Assembly (NCBI GenBank): GCA_036506155.1
Contig: DASXSF010000039.1
Coordinates: 1-64,000, forward strand
Direction: 5' to 3'
Length of the DNA stretch: 64,000 nt
Source: DASXRA01 sp036506155
GTDB lineage: Bacteria; Actinomycetota; Actinomycetes; Mycobacteriales; Jatrophihabitantaceae
Of the stretch, positions 33,973-43,489 are shown one piece after another. Under the pieces are notes generated by a model. It was not told where the DNA came from. It did not search any database and worked only from the letters and a program-made list of their open reading frames with translations. Both the position numbers and the translations under genes were made by a program. How positions within the stretch are numbered: the stretch's first letter is position 1; every line of letters starts with the position of its first letter.

Positions 33973-36372
33973 CTAGCGGACCGGCCGGTCGGCCGGCTCG
34001 TGCTCGCGGACGTCGTCCGACTCGCCCCGGCCTGACTCACGCTCGTCCGGCTCCTCGCGAGCGTCCGCCGGCGCTGCGGGGCTACGCCGCAACTTCCGCA
34101 GCAGGGCTGTCATATCGATCGGTCGTCCGGCGGCTCGGAGGCCCAACACGGCGACGATCGCCAGCAAGGCTGCCAGTTCGCCGAGCAGCGCGATGTTGCC
34201 GCCACGGGGAACGTAGCTGAATCGCACCGTGCTGGTACCCGCAGGGAGCTGGACGGCTTCGAAGGCGCCGTCGTACGGCTGGATGGTCGTCTTCTTGCCG
34301 TTGACGGTCGCGCTCCAGCCGTCGAAGTAGGCCTCGCGGCGGACGAACGTGGATGGATGCGGGCAGGTGGCAGTGAACGAGGTACGCGACCGCGCGGTCA
34401 CCTTGCAACTGCCCGCGACGTCGCCGGCGTACGGCTTGGCGCCGCGGAGCCGGTAGATCACGGCCGTGGCCGTGGTCCGGTAGGGAATGAGCACGTTCGA
34501 AAGCCTGGCCGGCACGTGGTAGCTCGGATTGGCGATGACGTATTCGACGGCCGCGTTCTGGTATCCCGCCACATGCTGCTCGAACAGGGGAATCTGGCTG
34601 GATGCCAGTGCCGAGACGCCCAGGCGGTTCGGAATGACGCCCGGGGCCAGGGCACGATTGATGTACTTCTGCCAGACCGTGGGCTGTGGCAGGCCTGCGG
34701 AGCCGAGTGTCGCCACGTCGTAGTACGAGCCGTAGTTCGGGTCCGGACGCGCGTTCAGCGAATAAATACGGCCGAGATCCGACCCGTCGTCCGACTTTCG
34801 TGCCAGATCCTTGAGGAAAGTTACGAGTTGGGTGTCCGGCCGGTAGCTGCGAGCCGCGGAGAACGAGGGTATCGCGAAGAACAGGACGGCTTCCGCACAG
34901 GCCAGGCCGACGGCGGCCCACGCGGCCGCCTGCCTCGCTCGCGGTCCGAGGGCGACTGCAGCCGCGATCACGAGCACGACGACAGCCGCCTCGAGGTACG
35001 CGTAATGGTACCAGCGACCGATGCCGGTTCCGCCCTTGCTTTCGATCGCGCCGACGAGAGGAGTCGCGATCCGGCGGCACAGGAAGAGCACGACTGCGGA
35101 AAGGACCAGCGCTCCGCCGGCCCTGATGCGCCCGACCGCTCCACGCCGGATGTCGTCAACCCCGATCGCCACCAGCAGCACCACCGCCATCGTCACCGTC
35201 GGCGGCGCGTAGCGATAGAACGCGAGCTGCTTCATGCCGGGAATGAGGTTGACGGCGGGCGTCACAACCGGCACGGCGTACATCTTTGCGAGAGAGATGA
35301 TCGTCCACCCGAAGCAGATGACGCGAAGTCCCAGGAAGCGGCGGCTGGTAACGCCGATCAGGCCGAGCACAAGCCCGGCCGCGGTCAGATAGCCACCAAC
35401 GTTCGCCCAGACCGAGTAGAGGATGTTCTTCTGGCCCACGGTGGGGGAGAAGCCGATGTAACTAATCAGCGGGCCGTAGGCATAGGGCGTGAACTGTATC
35501 CCCAGGGCCTGATGGCTGAGACCGATGCGCGAAAACAAGCCGGTGTGTCCGCCGACGTATGCACCGGCGTGAAGATACCCGAGGAACGCGACGAGTGCCG
35601 GCGCGGACAGAAGCGCGCCGAGGCCGCCACCAATCGCCAGCCGCCGTACGAAACGCAGCCGCTTGTCCTTGCGGGAAGATACGAAGCGCCATACCGCATA
35701 CGCCAGGGCGAAGAGACCGCCGAGGTACGTGACTTCCGGGAATCCAGCCGTAATGCTGCCCCAGATCGCCAACCCGAGCAAAACGTAGCCGCCGGTCTCC
35801 TGTCGATACGCGCGTTCGATTCCCAGAAGAATCAGCGGGATGAACGCGACCGGCACGGACGGGCCGTTCATCAACCAGACAAGTGAGCCGGTCAGCCCGA
35901 ACATGGTGCCGGCAGCGGTCGCCGCGGCGCGCCCCATGCCGAGTGTTCGAACCAGCGCGACCGTCGACAGTCCGGCGATGAGCTCGAGCGCGAGGTGATA
36001 AACGAAGAACCCCGCCGGCAGCGCCTGCAATACCAGGACCGGGAAGAAGGAGGCGCTCTCCAGGCCTCCGGCGAGCGGAGTGCCGATGCCCTCGAACGGA
36101 TTCCACCAGGGAACGTGGCCGGAGAACCACTGGTGCAGCGCCTGGACGCCGAGTGCCTGTGTCGTGACGCCTTCGTTCGGATCAATCGTGTACCAGCCGC
36201 CGAGCGGTCCGGGCCCGGTGGAGATTTCGAGGTTGGCGCGCAGGATCTTCGGGTCGAGGTGCGTGTAGCCGATCAGGTAACTCGCATTGGCAACCAGGAT
36301 GGCAGCAGTCACGATGGCGTAGGGCCAGATGCGGCTGTCGACGCTGAGCCGAGAACGTACCCGGTCGGTCAC
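33973..36372 (-). CDS. YfhO-like large membrane protein
   Basis: The protein (799 residues from GTG 36372) has a dozen or more hydrophobic helices and a C-terminal extracytoplasmic beta-type domain before a last helix, with a charged, Glu/Arg-rich tail. The pattern (YTIDPNEGVTTQALG, WWNPFEGIGTPLAGG) matches bacterial YfhO-type proteins, a GT-C-fold family implicated in glycosylating surface polymers. The TTG at 36423 would add 17 residues, but a TTGGAC/TAGATG promoter-like pair overlaps that region, and GGTGG precedes the GTG, so I prefer the shorter form. The gene is convergent with the fusion glycosyltransferase. Confidence 0.75.
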   Translation of the reverse strand: MTDRVRSRLSVDSRIWPYAIVTAAILVANASYLIGYTHLDPKILRANLEISTGPGPLGGWYTIDPNEGVTTQALGVQALHQWFSGHVPWWNPFEGIGTPLAGGLESASFFPVLVLQALPAGFFVYHLALELIAGLSTVALVRTLGMGRAAATAAGTMFGLTGSLVWLMNGPSVPVAFIPLILLGIERAYRQETGGYVLLGLAIWGSITAGFPEVTYLGGLFALAYAVWRFVSSRKDKRLRFVRRLAIGGGLGALLSAPALVAFLGYLHAGAYVGGHTGLFSRIGLSHQALGIQFTPYAYGPLISYIGFSPTVGQKNILYSVWANVGGYLTAAGLVLGLIGVTSRRFLGLRVICFGWTIISLAKMYAVPVVTPAVNLIPGMKQLAFYRYAPPTVTMAVVLLVAIGVDDIRRGAVGRIRAGGALVLSAVVLFLCRRIATPLVGAIESKGGTGIGRWYHYAYLEAAVVVLVIAAAVALGPRARQAAAWAAVGLACAEAVLFFAIPSFSAARSYRPDTQLVTFLKDLARKSDDGSDLGRIYSLNARPDPNYGSYYDVATLGSAGLPQPTVWQKYINRALAPGVIPNRLGVSALASSQIPLFEQHVAGYQNAAVEYVIANPSYHVPARLSNVLIPYRTTATAVIYRLRGAKPYAGDVAGSCKVTARSRTSFTATCPHPSTFVRREAYFDGWSATVNGKKTTIQPYDGAFEAVQLPAGTSTVRFSYVPRGGNIALLGELAALLAIVAVLGLRAAGRPIDMTALLRKLRRSPAAPADAREEPDERESGRGESDDVREHEPADRPVR

Positions 36373-36592
36373 GCCGGACCACCGTGGTCGCTGGATGACG
36401 GGTGAAGCATCTAGCGTGACCAAAAAGTGCCGTCCAATCGCCTATCTCCGAGGGCCGTCCTCATGTGCGCGTCGTAGGCGGCAGGACCACTGCTCGCGCC
36501 TGGGTGAGCAGGCTACCGGACGTAGGTCGGCGGTCCCGCGTGCAGGCCTGAGCTGCGTGAGTCGTACATGCCGGTCGCCGAGGCGCGCCGGG

Positions 36593-36598
36593 TAAACT
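36593..36598 (+). promoter_or_regulatory. Putative -10 element of the paired membrane-protein genes
   Basis: TAAACT lies 37 nt upstream of the GTG at 36635. The short leader contains the palindrome CTCCGCGGAG and the ribosome binding site GAGGGGTGA. No convincing -35 hexamer. The 211-bp gap to the divergent YfhO-like gene otherwise shows nothing I recognise. Confidence 0.35.
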
Positions 36599-36634
36599 CT
36601 CCCGGTTGATCTCCGCGGAGTATGCGAGGGGTGA

Positions 36635-38374
36635 GTGGCCGCCGAAGTAGTCGACGTTGTCCCGCGCACTGCGTCGCCGGCGATCGCTCGGGCGCCGCTG
36701 ATCGTGCATCTGTCGAGCCTGGCGGTAGCCGCCGTGGTGCTCGTCTGGTACGACCGGCACGCGTGGTTCTGGGCCGACGAGTGGGACCTCATCAATCGGT
36801 CGCTGCACATGACGCCGCGGCTGATGTTCGAGGCGCACAACGCTCATTGGTCCACGCTGCCGCTGTTGCTGTGGTGGCCGCTCGTGTCGACGGTTGGCCT
36901 GCACAGCTACTGGCCGTATCTGGCGCCGTTGCTGGCCGTCCACCTGGGCCTCGCGCACGTGCTCTGGCGGGTGATGACCAGCAGCGGCCAGAACCCATGG
37001 CTCGCCACCGGCCTCGCCGCCGCGTTCGCCGTGCTCGGTATCGGTGCGACGAACATCAACTCGGCGCTTCAGATCTCGTTCGTGGGCTCGGTGCTGCTCG
37101 GTTATCTTGCGATGCGCGTTGCGGACTGCGCGACGGCGACGCGCCGCGACTATCTGCTGTGCTGGCTGCTGCTGGTTCTCAGCACGATGTCGTCCGGCAT
37201 CGGTGTGGTGATGACCGTCGCGGCCTGTCTCGTGGCGCTCATCCGGCGCGGTTGGTGGGCCGCGCTGCTAACCGCGGCCGTACCTGGGACGATTTACGTC
37301 GTATGGTATGAATCGATCGGCCAGTACGGCAGTCCCTTGAACCGTGCCGGGCACGGCGATTTCGGGAAGGTGCCGCGTTTCGTGGTGGCCGGGCTCAAGA
37401 ACGCGTTTGCGCGCCCGCTGCACCTTCCGCAAGAGTGGGGTTTGATCGCTTTCGTCGCGCTCGTGCTGTATCTGATCGTCCGGGCCCGGCGACGCGGCCT
37501 CGCGGATGCCGCCATCGCCTATGCCGCCATGGCAATGACAGTCGTGCTGTATGTCGTCGTCGCCAGCGGCCGGGCACAGGTGGGCGCGCTGTCCGAGGCG
37601 CAGCGATACGCCTACGTGTGTGTCGCGCTCTACCTCCCGGCGGCGGGACTCGCCCTGGACGCGGTGGTTCGGCGTCTGCGCCACCCCGCAGTCCTCGTCG
37701 TGCCCGTCTCCCTTGCGCTCGTGGCGCAGGAACTGTCACTGCTAAACACGACAATGGCCAGGCAAGCGCGCCTCACGCGAGCCGCGCGAACGACGACGTT
37801 GGCGGCGGCGGTCGTCGCCCGCGAGGATCCTTGGCTCGGCCCGCAACGGCCGTATTGGAAATTCCCGGACCTCACGATGAACGTGCTGCGCACGCTCGAC
37901 GACCGTGGGGCACTGCCCAGCCTGGCCGGCGTCACGCCCGAGCAGAAGCTGGCCGTTCGCTCCGTCGTCGAGGTGAATTGGTATCCAACGTTTGTTCGGA
38001 CACGCGGGGTCTTGCCCATCGCGGGTACGTCCGGCGCGAGGGCCGTCCCGGGCGACGCCGGCTGCGTCGAGGTACTCCCGACCGGGCCCGAGCCGCAGGT
38101 GACCGTCACCGTCGGCTCGCACCCGGCGCTGCTCCCGGTTCGGGTCAGCACACCGGGCGAGGTCGAGCTGACGCTCCAGCTGCCATCGAGAACGGGCGAA
38201 CAGTCCCTAGGCGGCGGCAAGGCTCAGGTGGCAACGGGGAGCACACCACCGCGATCAGCGCACGTCACCGCCGAGCAGGGCGGGACGTGGCGGATCGGTG
38301 TCCAGAACGTCTCCGCCACGATCGGTCTGCCAGCCGGCGGGCCGTCCGAGGTATGCGGCGTGTCTCAGCGCTAG
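36635..38374 (+). CDS. Large membrane protein, GT-C-like, paralogue 1
   Basis: The 579-residue protein has about ten hydrophobic helices and a C-terminal extracytoplasmic domain of about 200 residues. Its first external loop carries WFWADEWDLINR followed by NAHWSTLP, an acidic motif of the GT-C type. The protein at 38527-40269 has the matching WFSADDWDFLIDR and GGHWSTLP at the same place, so the two are paralogues. Likely role: glycosyl transfer from a polyprenyl-phosphate sugar outside the membrane. GTG start follows GAGGGGTGA closely. Confidence 0.7.
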   Translation: MAAEVVDVVPRTASPAIARAPLIVHLSSLAVAAVVLVWYDRHAWFWADEWDLINRSLHMTPRLMFEAHNAHWSTLPLLLWWPLVSTVGLHSYWPYLAPLLAVHLGLAHVLWRVMTSSGQNPWLATGLAAAFAVLGIGATNINSALQISFVGSVLLGYLAMRVADCATATRRDYLLCWLLLVLSTMSSGIGVVMTVAACLVALIRRGWWAALLTAAVPGTIYVVWYESIGQYGSPLNRAGHGDFGKVPRFVVAGLKNAFARPLHLPQEWGLIAFVALVLYLIVRARRRGLADAAIAYAAMAMTVVLYVVVASGRAQVGALSEAQRYAYVCVALYLPAAGLALDAVVRRLRHPAVLVVPVSLALVAQELSLLNTTMARQARLTRAARTTTLAAAVVAREDPWLGPQRPYWKFPDLTMNVLRTLDDRGALPSLAGVTPEQKLAVRSVVEVNWYPTFVRTRGVLPIAGTSGARAVPGDAGCVEVLPTGPEPQVTVTVGSHPALLPVRVSTPGEVELTLQLPSRTGEQSLGGGKAQVATGSTPPRSAHVTAEQGGTWRIGVQNVSATIGLPAGGPSEVCGVSQR

Positions 38375-38526
38375 CGGCGCGAGCCGACTGGCGCGAACGC
38401 ACATCCAGCACATCGCGAGCTCACAGTTGCCTCAGATAGCGTCCCTGCGCACCCGCCGAGCTCGACAGCAGCCTGGCCGAGGAGACCGCGAATGGTTCAG
38501 CCGAGCGCGATCGGCATTGTGCGCTC

Positions 38527-40269
38527 ATGACGGCGGAGGTACCCCTCGTGGTAGGCGCACCCGCCGATGGTGTCGAACCGTCCCCCGAGGTCAGCGGTAC
38601 GGCCACGGTTCTGGGATGGGTCCGGCGTCACGCACCGGTACTGACCGTCGGAGTCGAGCTGGCCCTGGCGGCCGCTCTTCTCAGCTACCAGAGCACGCGG
38701 CTGTGGTTCTCGGCTGACGACTGGGACTTCCTCATCGACCGCGACCTGTCGCATGACACGTTGCGAAGGCTGTTCGCACCACACGGCGGTCACTGGTCGA
38801 CACTGCCGATACTGAGCTATCGGGCCTTGTTCCACATAGTCGGGCTGCGTAGCTACCTGCCGTATGCCCTCGTTGATATCGCCCTTCACATGGCGGTCTG
38901 CATTCTGCTGTGGTTTCTGCTGCGCCGTGCCGGACTCGGTTCCTGGATTGCCACGGGCGTCGTCGGCGTCATGGCATTCCTGGGCGCCGGGGCCGAGAAC
39001 CTCCTATGGGATTTCCAGGTGGGCTTCGTCGGCGCAGTGGCGTTCGGCCTGCTTGCATTGCTGATCGTCGACCGGGATACGCCCCGGTTCGGCAGGCGGG
39101 ACGCCTGGGCATGGGTGGCCGCGATTGCGAGCCTGATGTGTTCGGCGGTTGGGCTGGCCATGTTGGTGACGCTCGGCCTGTTTGTGTGGCTGCGGCGGGG
39201 CCTACGAACCGCGCTCGCCATCACGAGCGTTCCGTTGGCCGCATATCTGGTCTGGTACGTCGCCATCGGCCATGAACACGGATCCATGGTTCACCACCCC
39301 GGTCAGTACCTGCAGATACCCGCGTACATGTGGACCGGTCTGACGGCCGTGTGGGAGCAAGTGTCCGGGCTACCCAATTCAGGCGCCGTCATATTGGCCG
39401 TGCTGGTCGTACCGCTCCTGCTCAGCCGTGCCAGGGACCGCCTGGCAAATCTCGCCATCGCCGGCGTCGGCGGCGCGGTCGCCCTCTTTCTGGTGATCGG
39501 CTTCGCGCGCGTCGGCCTCGGCCTCGATCAAGCGAAGTCGTCACGATATATCTACGTTGCCGCCGCGCTGACGATTCCTGCGGTCGCATGGCTGGTCCAG
39601 TCGATCGCGCAGCGTACGCAGGGCCGCGCTCACGTGGCCGCAGCTGCGTTCGCGTTGCTCGTCGCGCTTTTCATAGTCAACGGGATCCAGCTCGCGGTGA
39701 GCTTCGCTGACAAGCGAGTACAAGACCTGGCTGGCCGCAAAGACCGCCTCATCGCAGCGGCGCAGCTGGTGCGGTCCGGCGACCGAACGCTGGGAGGCTT
39801 GGTCGACACCATCCCGGGGCCGACACTCAGCGTCACGAACCTCAAGAATCACACAATTCAGGCCGCGATCCCGTCGAAGCCCGTGACGCAGCAAGGCCTG
39901 CTCGACGCGTCAGCTTTTCTCCAGGTCGGGGTTTCGAGGACCCCAATTCCCGGCGTACCGCCGGCCGAGGCTGTCCGCTGGAACGGCATCAGCGGCCGCC
40001 CGGCGTTCGTCGGCTGCGAGATAGGCACAGTTACCTCGAGCAGGCCGACTATCACGGTTCAGCTCGGCTCGGATGGCGGCATGATCCAGATGGCGGCCGG
40101 GACCCCGCGCGTCAATGTCGCGCTCGTTCGGGGCGGGCTGATCAGCGTCGCCAGCCAGCCGAAGGTCTGGCCCGCCTTGCCGTACTACATCGCGTCTGTC
40201 GCCCGTGACGCGCAGCTTCGCGTGACGTTCCGCGCGCCTGGCAGGGTCGGGGTCTGTACGGGTCCGTGA
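38527..40269 (+). CDS. Large membrane protein, GT-C-like, paralogue 2
   Basis: The 580-residue protein has the same layout as its upstream neighbour: acidic WFSADDWDF loop near residue 60, about ten helices and a C-terminal extracytoplasmic domain ending VGVCTGP with a cysteine close to the end. In its neighbour a cysteine is likewise near the end (EVCGVSQR). It probably arose by tandem duplication. No strong ribosome binding site is seen at the ATG at 38527. The 152-bp gap upstream contains an ACTGGCGCGAACG word also found at 8538-8550. It is convergent with the epimerase gene. Confidence 0.7.
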   Translation: MTAEVPLVVGAPADGVEPSPEVSGTATVLGWVRRHAPVLTVGVELALAAALLSYQSTRLWFSADDWDFLIDRDLSHDTLRRLFAPHGGHWSTLPILSYRALFHIVGLRSYLPYALVDIALHMAVCILLWFLLRRAGLGSWIATGVVGVMAFLGAGAENLLWDFQVGFVGAVAFGLLALLIVDRDTPRFGRRDAWAWVAAIASLMCSAVGLAMLVTLGLFVWLRRGLRTALAITSVPLAAYLVWYVAIGHEHGSMVHHPGQYLQIPAYMWTGLTAVWEQVSGLPNSGAVILAVLVVPLLLSRARDRLANLAIAGVGGAVALFLVIGFARVGLGLDQAKSSRYIYVAAALTIPAVAWLVQSIAQRTQGRAHVAAAAFALLVALFIVNGIQLAVSFADKRVQDLAGRKDRLIAAAQLVRSGDRTLGGLVDTIPGPTLSVTNLKNHTIQAAIPSKPVTQQGLLDASAFLQVGVSRTPIPGVPPAEAVRWNGISGRPAFVGCEIGTVTSSRPTITVQLGSDGGMIQMAAGTPRVNVALVRGGLISVASQPKVWPALPYYIASVARDAQLRVTFRAPGRVGVCTGP

Positions 40270-40294
40270 GCGCTCATCCAGGCCCGGAGAGCCC

Positions 40295-41317
40295 TTAGAT
40301 TCGCCCGTCGGCGACGGCCTCGGTGATCCATGGGATGACCTCGTCGAGCATGTCGCTGAGCGACGTCGTGCACTCGAAGCCCAGCAGTTGCTTGGCCTTC
40401 TCCACCGACGGGATGCGCTTCTGCACGTCGTGCTCGTAAGCCTCGTCGTGCACGAACGTGAGCGGTGCATCGCCCTTGATCTTGCGCCAGATCAGCGTGG
40501 CGAGTTCGGTGACCGTCGTCGACTCGGCAGTGGAGATATTGAAGTCCTCGTTGCGCGCGGCCGGCGATTCCAGGCACGCGACGATGCCTCGGGCGAGGTC
40601 GCCGCCGTACGTGTAGTGACGTATCTGGTCACCATCGCCCAGGATGTGTAGCGGGTCCTGGCCCTTGACGACCTTCTGCACCAGGTCGGGCACCACGTGG
40701 CTCATAGCGAGCTTCACGTTTCCGGACGCGACCTCCGCGGCCCCCTGCGCGCGAGCCTCGCCCACGCCGACGCAGTTGAACGGCCGCACGATGGTGAACG
40801 GCAACTGGTACTGGTCCCACGCCGCCCTGGCGAAGTACTCGACGGCGAGCTTCTGGAAGCCGTACGACGACAACGGCGGGGGGATCCGTCGTTCGTCGCC
40901 TTCGACCGAAGGCCAGTGGTGCGTCGACTCGAACACCATGGAACTGGACAGGTAAGTGACCTTCTGCAGCCGGCCCTCGGCGTGCGCCGCGGTCGCCGCG
41001 TCACACTGCGCGGCCATGATGCGCTCGTTCGCCGCGAGCAGGTCGTACGCGTACGCGTGGAAATAGCTGATGCCGCCGATCAGCGCGGCACCGGCGATGA
41101 AGTGGTCGCAGTCGGAGAGCAGGTCGCGCAGCAGTTCGACGTCGCGAGCATCGCCCTCGACCAAAGTGTAATTCGCATGATCGTCGTAGGACTTCGTCAC
41201 TTTCCCGTACTTCGAGAAGTTGTCGAGCCCCACGACCTGGTAGTCACGACGCAGCAGTTCCTCGACGACGTAACCGCCGATGAATCCCGCGGATCCCGTG
41301 ACCAGGACCTTTGCCAC
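40295..41317 (-). CDS. NAD-dependent sugar epimerase/dehydratase
   Basis: The 340-residue extended SDR protein has GSAGFIG at 7-13 and the catalytic YGFQK, and a TGSAGFIGGYVVEEL opening typical of nucleotide-sugar 4-epimerases and related enzymes. Exact reaction is unclear; UDP-sugar epimerase or decarboxylase are both possible. The GTG start overlaps the stop of the upstream gene by one base (TAGTG), so translation is coupled. It is the last gene of the three-gene run from 43304. Confidence 0.85.
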   Translation of the reverse strand: MAKVLVTGSAGFIGGYVVEELLRRDYQVVGLDNFSKYGKVTKSYDDHANYTLVEGDARDVELLRDLLSDCDHFIAGAALIGGISYFHAYAYDLLAANERIMAAQCDAATAAHAEGRLQKVTYLSSSMVFESTHHWPSVEGDERRIPPPLSSYGFQKLAVEYFARAAWDQYQLPFTIVRPFNCVGVGEARAQGAAEVASGNVKLAMSHVVPDLVQKVVKGQDPLHILGDGDQIRHYTYGGDLARGIVACLESPAARNEDFNISTAESTTVTELATLIWRKIKGDAPLTFVHDEAYEHDVQKRIPSVEKAKQLLGFECTTSLSDMLDEVIPWITEAVADGRI

Positions 41318-42072
41318 TAGCTGTTTTCCCCTCTCGACGCGAATATGCCGCGCAGCTCCTCGACGGTGACCCGCCGGCCGTAGGCGTGCCGGTACCACTG
41401 CAGGTACCTCGGAATCCAGGCCCACATCTTGAAGTGCGACACGCCGGCATCGCGCTCCAGCCAGATCGTCGGTATCTCGGCGATCGGCAGGCCGAGGCGC
41501 TTGGCCTTGACGGTGAGTTCGAGCCCTATCTCGAATCCATGGCGGCTATCGATCCCGACCGTCTTGACGAACTCGCGGTTATATGCCTTGTACGAATTCG
41601 TGGCATCGCGGGTACCGACGCGTGCGAAGACGTGCAGCGACCGACCAGCCGCACGGGATAGCAGTCCCTTGAGCAGTGGTCCGCCGACTTGCTGCCCACC
41701 GGGCGCGTACCGCGACGCCGCGGCCACGACGACACCGCGCTCGACGAGGCGGGTCAGGACCTCGATCTGCTCAGGGTCGTCCGAGCCGTCGGCCATCGTG
41801 ATCACGACGACCGGCGCGCTCGCATGGTCGATGCCGAACCGGATCGCGTTGGCCGGGCCGCGCCCATAGGTATTGATCAGCGTCAGTAGCCGCGGCTCCT
41901 TCTTGGCGTATTCGTCGAGGACAGGCATCGTCGTGTCCTCGGGAAAGTCGACGACCACCGCGACCTCACACGGCCAGGTGACGGCTTCGAAGATCCGGTC
42001 CAGGCACGGAACGATTGCGTCCGACTCGTTGTAGGCCGGGATGACGATGCTGACCCGCGGCATCTCGGTCAC
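41317..42072 (-). CDS. DPM1-like polyprenyl-phosphate glycosyltransferase
   Basis: The 251-residue GT2 protein has VSIVIPAYNESDAI, the region TMADGSDDPEQ and GTRDATNSYKAYNREFV. It has no membrane helices, as in soluble dolichol-phosphate-mannose-synthase-type enzymes. It would load a sugar onto polyprenyl phosphate for later use by GT-C proteins, of which several are nearby. The substrate may be the product of the flanking dehydrogenase and epimerase. The GTG start overlaps the upstream stop codon by 4 nt (GTGA). Confidence 0.83.
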   Translation of the reverse strand: MTEMPRVSIVIPAYNESDAIVPCLDRIFEAVTWPCEVAVVVDFPEDTTMPVLDEYAKKEPRLLTLINTYGRGPANAIRFGIDHASAPVVVITMADGSDDPEQIEVLTRLVERGVVVAAASRYAPGGQQVGGPLLKGLLSRAAGRSLHVFARVGTRDATNSYKAYNREFVKTVGIDSRHGFEIGLELTVKAKRLGLPIAEIPTIWLERDAGVSHFKMWAWIPRYLQWYRHAYGRRVTVEELRGIFASRGENS

Positions 42073-43304
42073 ACTCGCACGCCCCGCCCCAGCAGGCCCC
42101 AGACGTCAGCCACCGGCTTGGCCGGCTGCAGCCGGCGGTACTGATCGTGGGGTGCGCCGATGATCAGCAGGTCCGACTCGTCCACAGTCTGTTCCAGCGA
42201 CACAAGCTCAGGGTCGGTGGTGACGAACGGGTCGGTGCACAGCACCCGCCGGGCCCGGAATGCGAGGATGTGCTTGAGCTTGTACGACAGGCTTGCCCTG
42301 ATGTCATCCGTCTGCGCCTTGAACGCCATTCCCAGAATGCCCACTGTCATGTCAGCGAGCTTGTAGTTGGCTTCCAGCTGCCGAACGACATAGAGCGGCA
42401 GCCCTTCATTGACCAACATGGCCGAGTGACCGAGAAAGTAATTGTTGTCGCTGAAGGCCCCGAGCTGCATCGTGTCCTTCAGCAGGCACGGGCCGGCCGC
42501 AAAACCGGCGCCGGGCAGGTCGCGCGCGCGGGGGTAGTCCTCTGCCAGCGCCGACCGAATCCGTTCGTAGTCCAGTCCGTGATCGTTCGCGATCATGTAG
42601 AACTGATTGGCCGCGGCGAACTTCAGGTATCGCCAGTTGTTGGTGAACAGTTTGGCGAGTTCCGCTTCCTCGGGATCGACATCGATGATGCGCTCGGTGA
42701 GCAGCCGGAAGACGTCCCCCGCGCGTTTGGTGGCACGCTCCGAACGCGCCCCAACGAGCTGCGGCAACGAGAACAGCTCCGTCATCGCGCGCCCTTCGGC
42801 GATCCGCTCAGGGCAGAAGGCGATGTCGACGTCGAGCCCTCGTTCGGCAAGCGTGCGCTCGACCTGTCTCGTGACGCCGGGATAGACGGTGCTCCGCAGG
42901 ATCAGCAGCTGACCCGAGTGCAGATACTGGCTGATCTGGGAGAGCGCGGCCGGGATTGCGCTCGGATCCGGGTTGAGGTGCTCGTCGACCGGCGTGCCGA
43001 CGACAACGATCAACGTGTCCGCGACACCCGCGGCCGCCGGGTCGCTCGTCGCGTACAGTCGTCCCGACTCCAGCGCATCGGCCAGGGCGGAGTCCGCGCC
43101 GTCTTCCCGGAACGGCATGCGGCCGCCGTTCACCATGGCCACGGCGGCGCTGTTGTGGTCGTAGATGAGCACGGACGCACCCCGGCTGGCCAGCGCGATG
43201 GACAGTGGAAGGCCCACGTGTCCGGCGCCGCCAAGCACGACGACGTCCCAAGCCCGTGAATCGTCCAGGGCTTCACTTCGCGACGGCGACAGGTCTGTCG
43301 TCAC
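42069..43304 (-). CDS. Nucleotide-sugar dehydrogenase (WecC/UDP-ManNAc dehydrogenase-like)
   Basis: The 411-residue protein has the Rossmann motif GGAGHVG, RSTVYPGVT, and the catalytic cysteine in GPCLLKDT, which marks the UDP-N-acetylmannosamine/GlcNAc dehydrogenase branch rather than Ugd (compare FGGGCLPKD in the gene at 1701). It should oxidise a UDP-sugar to a uronate. GTG at 43304 is chosen because AAGGGGG lies at ideal spacing; the 30 residues encoded further upstream have no ribosome binding site. First gene of the dehydrogenase/DPM-like/epimerase operon. Confidence 0.88.
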   Translation of the reverse strand: MTTDLSPSRSEALDDSRAWDVVVLGGAGHVGLPLSIALASRGASVLIYDHNSAAVAMVNGGRMPFREDGADSALADALESGRLYATSDPAAAGVADTLIVVVGTPVDEHLNPDPSAIPAALSQISQYLHSGQLLILRSTVYPGVTRQVERTLAERGLDVDIAFCPERIAEGRAMTELFSLPQLVGARSERATKRAGDVFRLLTERIIDVDPEEAELAKLFTNNWRYLKFAAANQFYMIANDHGLDYERIRSALAEDYPRARDLPGAGFAAGPCLLKDTMQLGAFSDNNYFLGHSAMLVNEGLPLYVVRQLEANYKLADMTVGILGMAFKAQTDDIRASLSYKLKHILAFRARRVLCTDPFVTTDPELVSLEQTVDESDLLIIGAPHDQYRRLQPAKPVADVWGLLGRGVRV

Positions 43305-43489
43305 ACCGTCCCCCTTCTGACTGCTCACAAGTATCGGGATAGCCTTTGGGATCGCGACGAACACTCGCCGACGCTCTGTAGCGAGCCGCCGCATGGAAGC
43401 TGCGCGGGCGCTAGCTTGTGCCGTAATGTTTGCAGCTCTGCGGACCCTCCCGCAGTGTCCATCTCGTCGAGTCTCAGCACAGGACCAGG

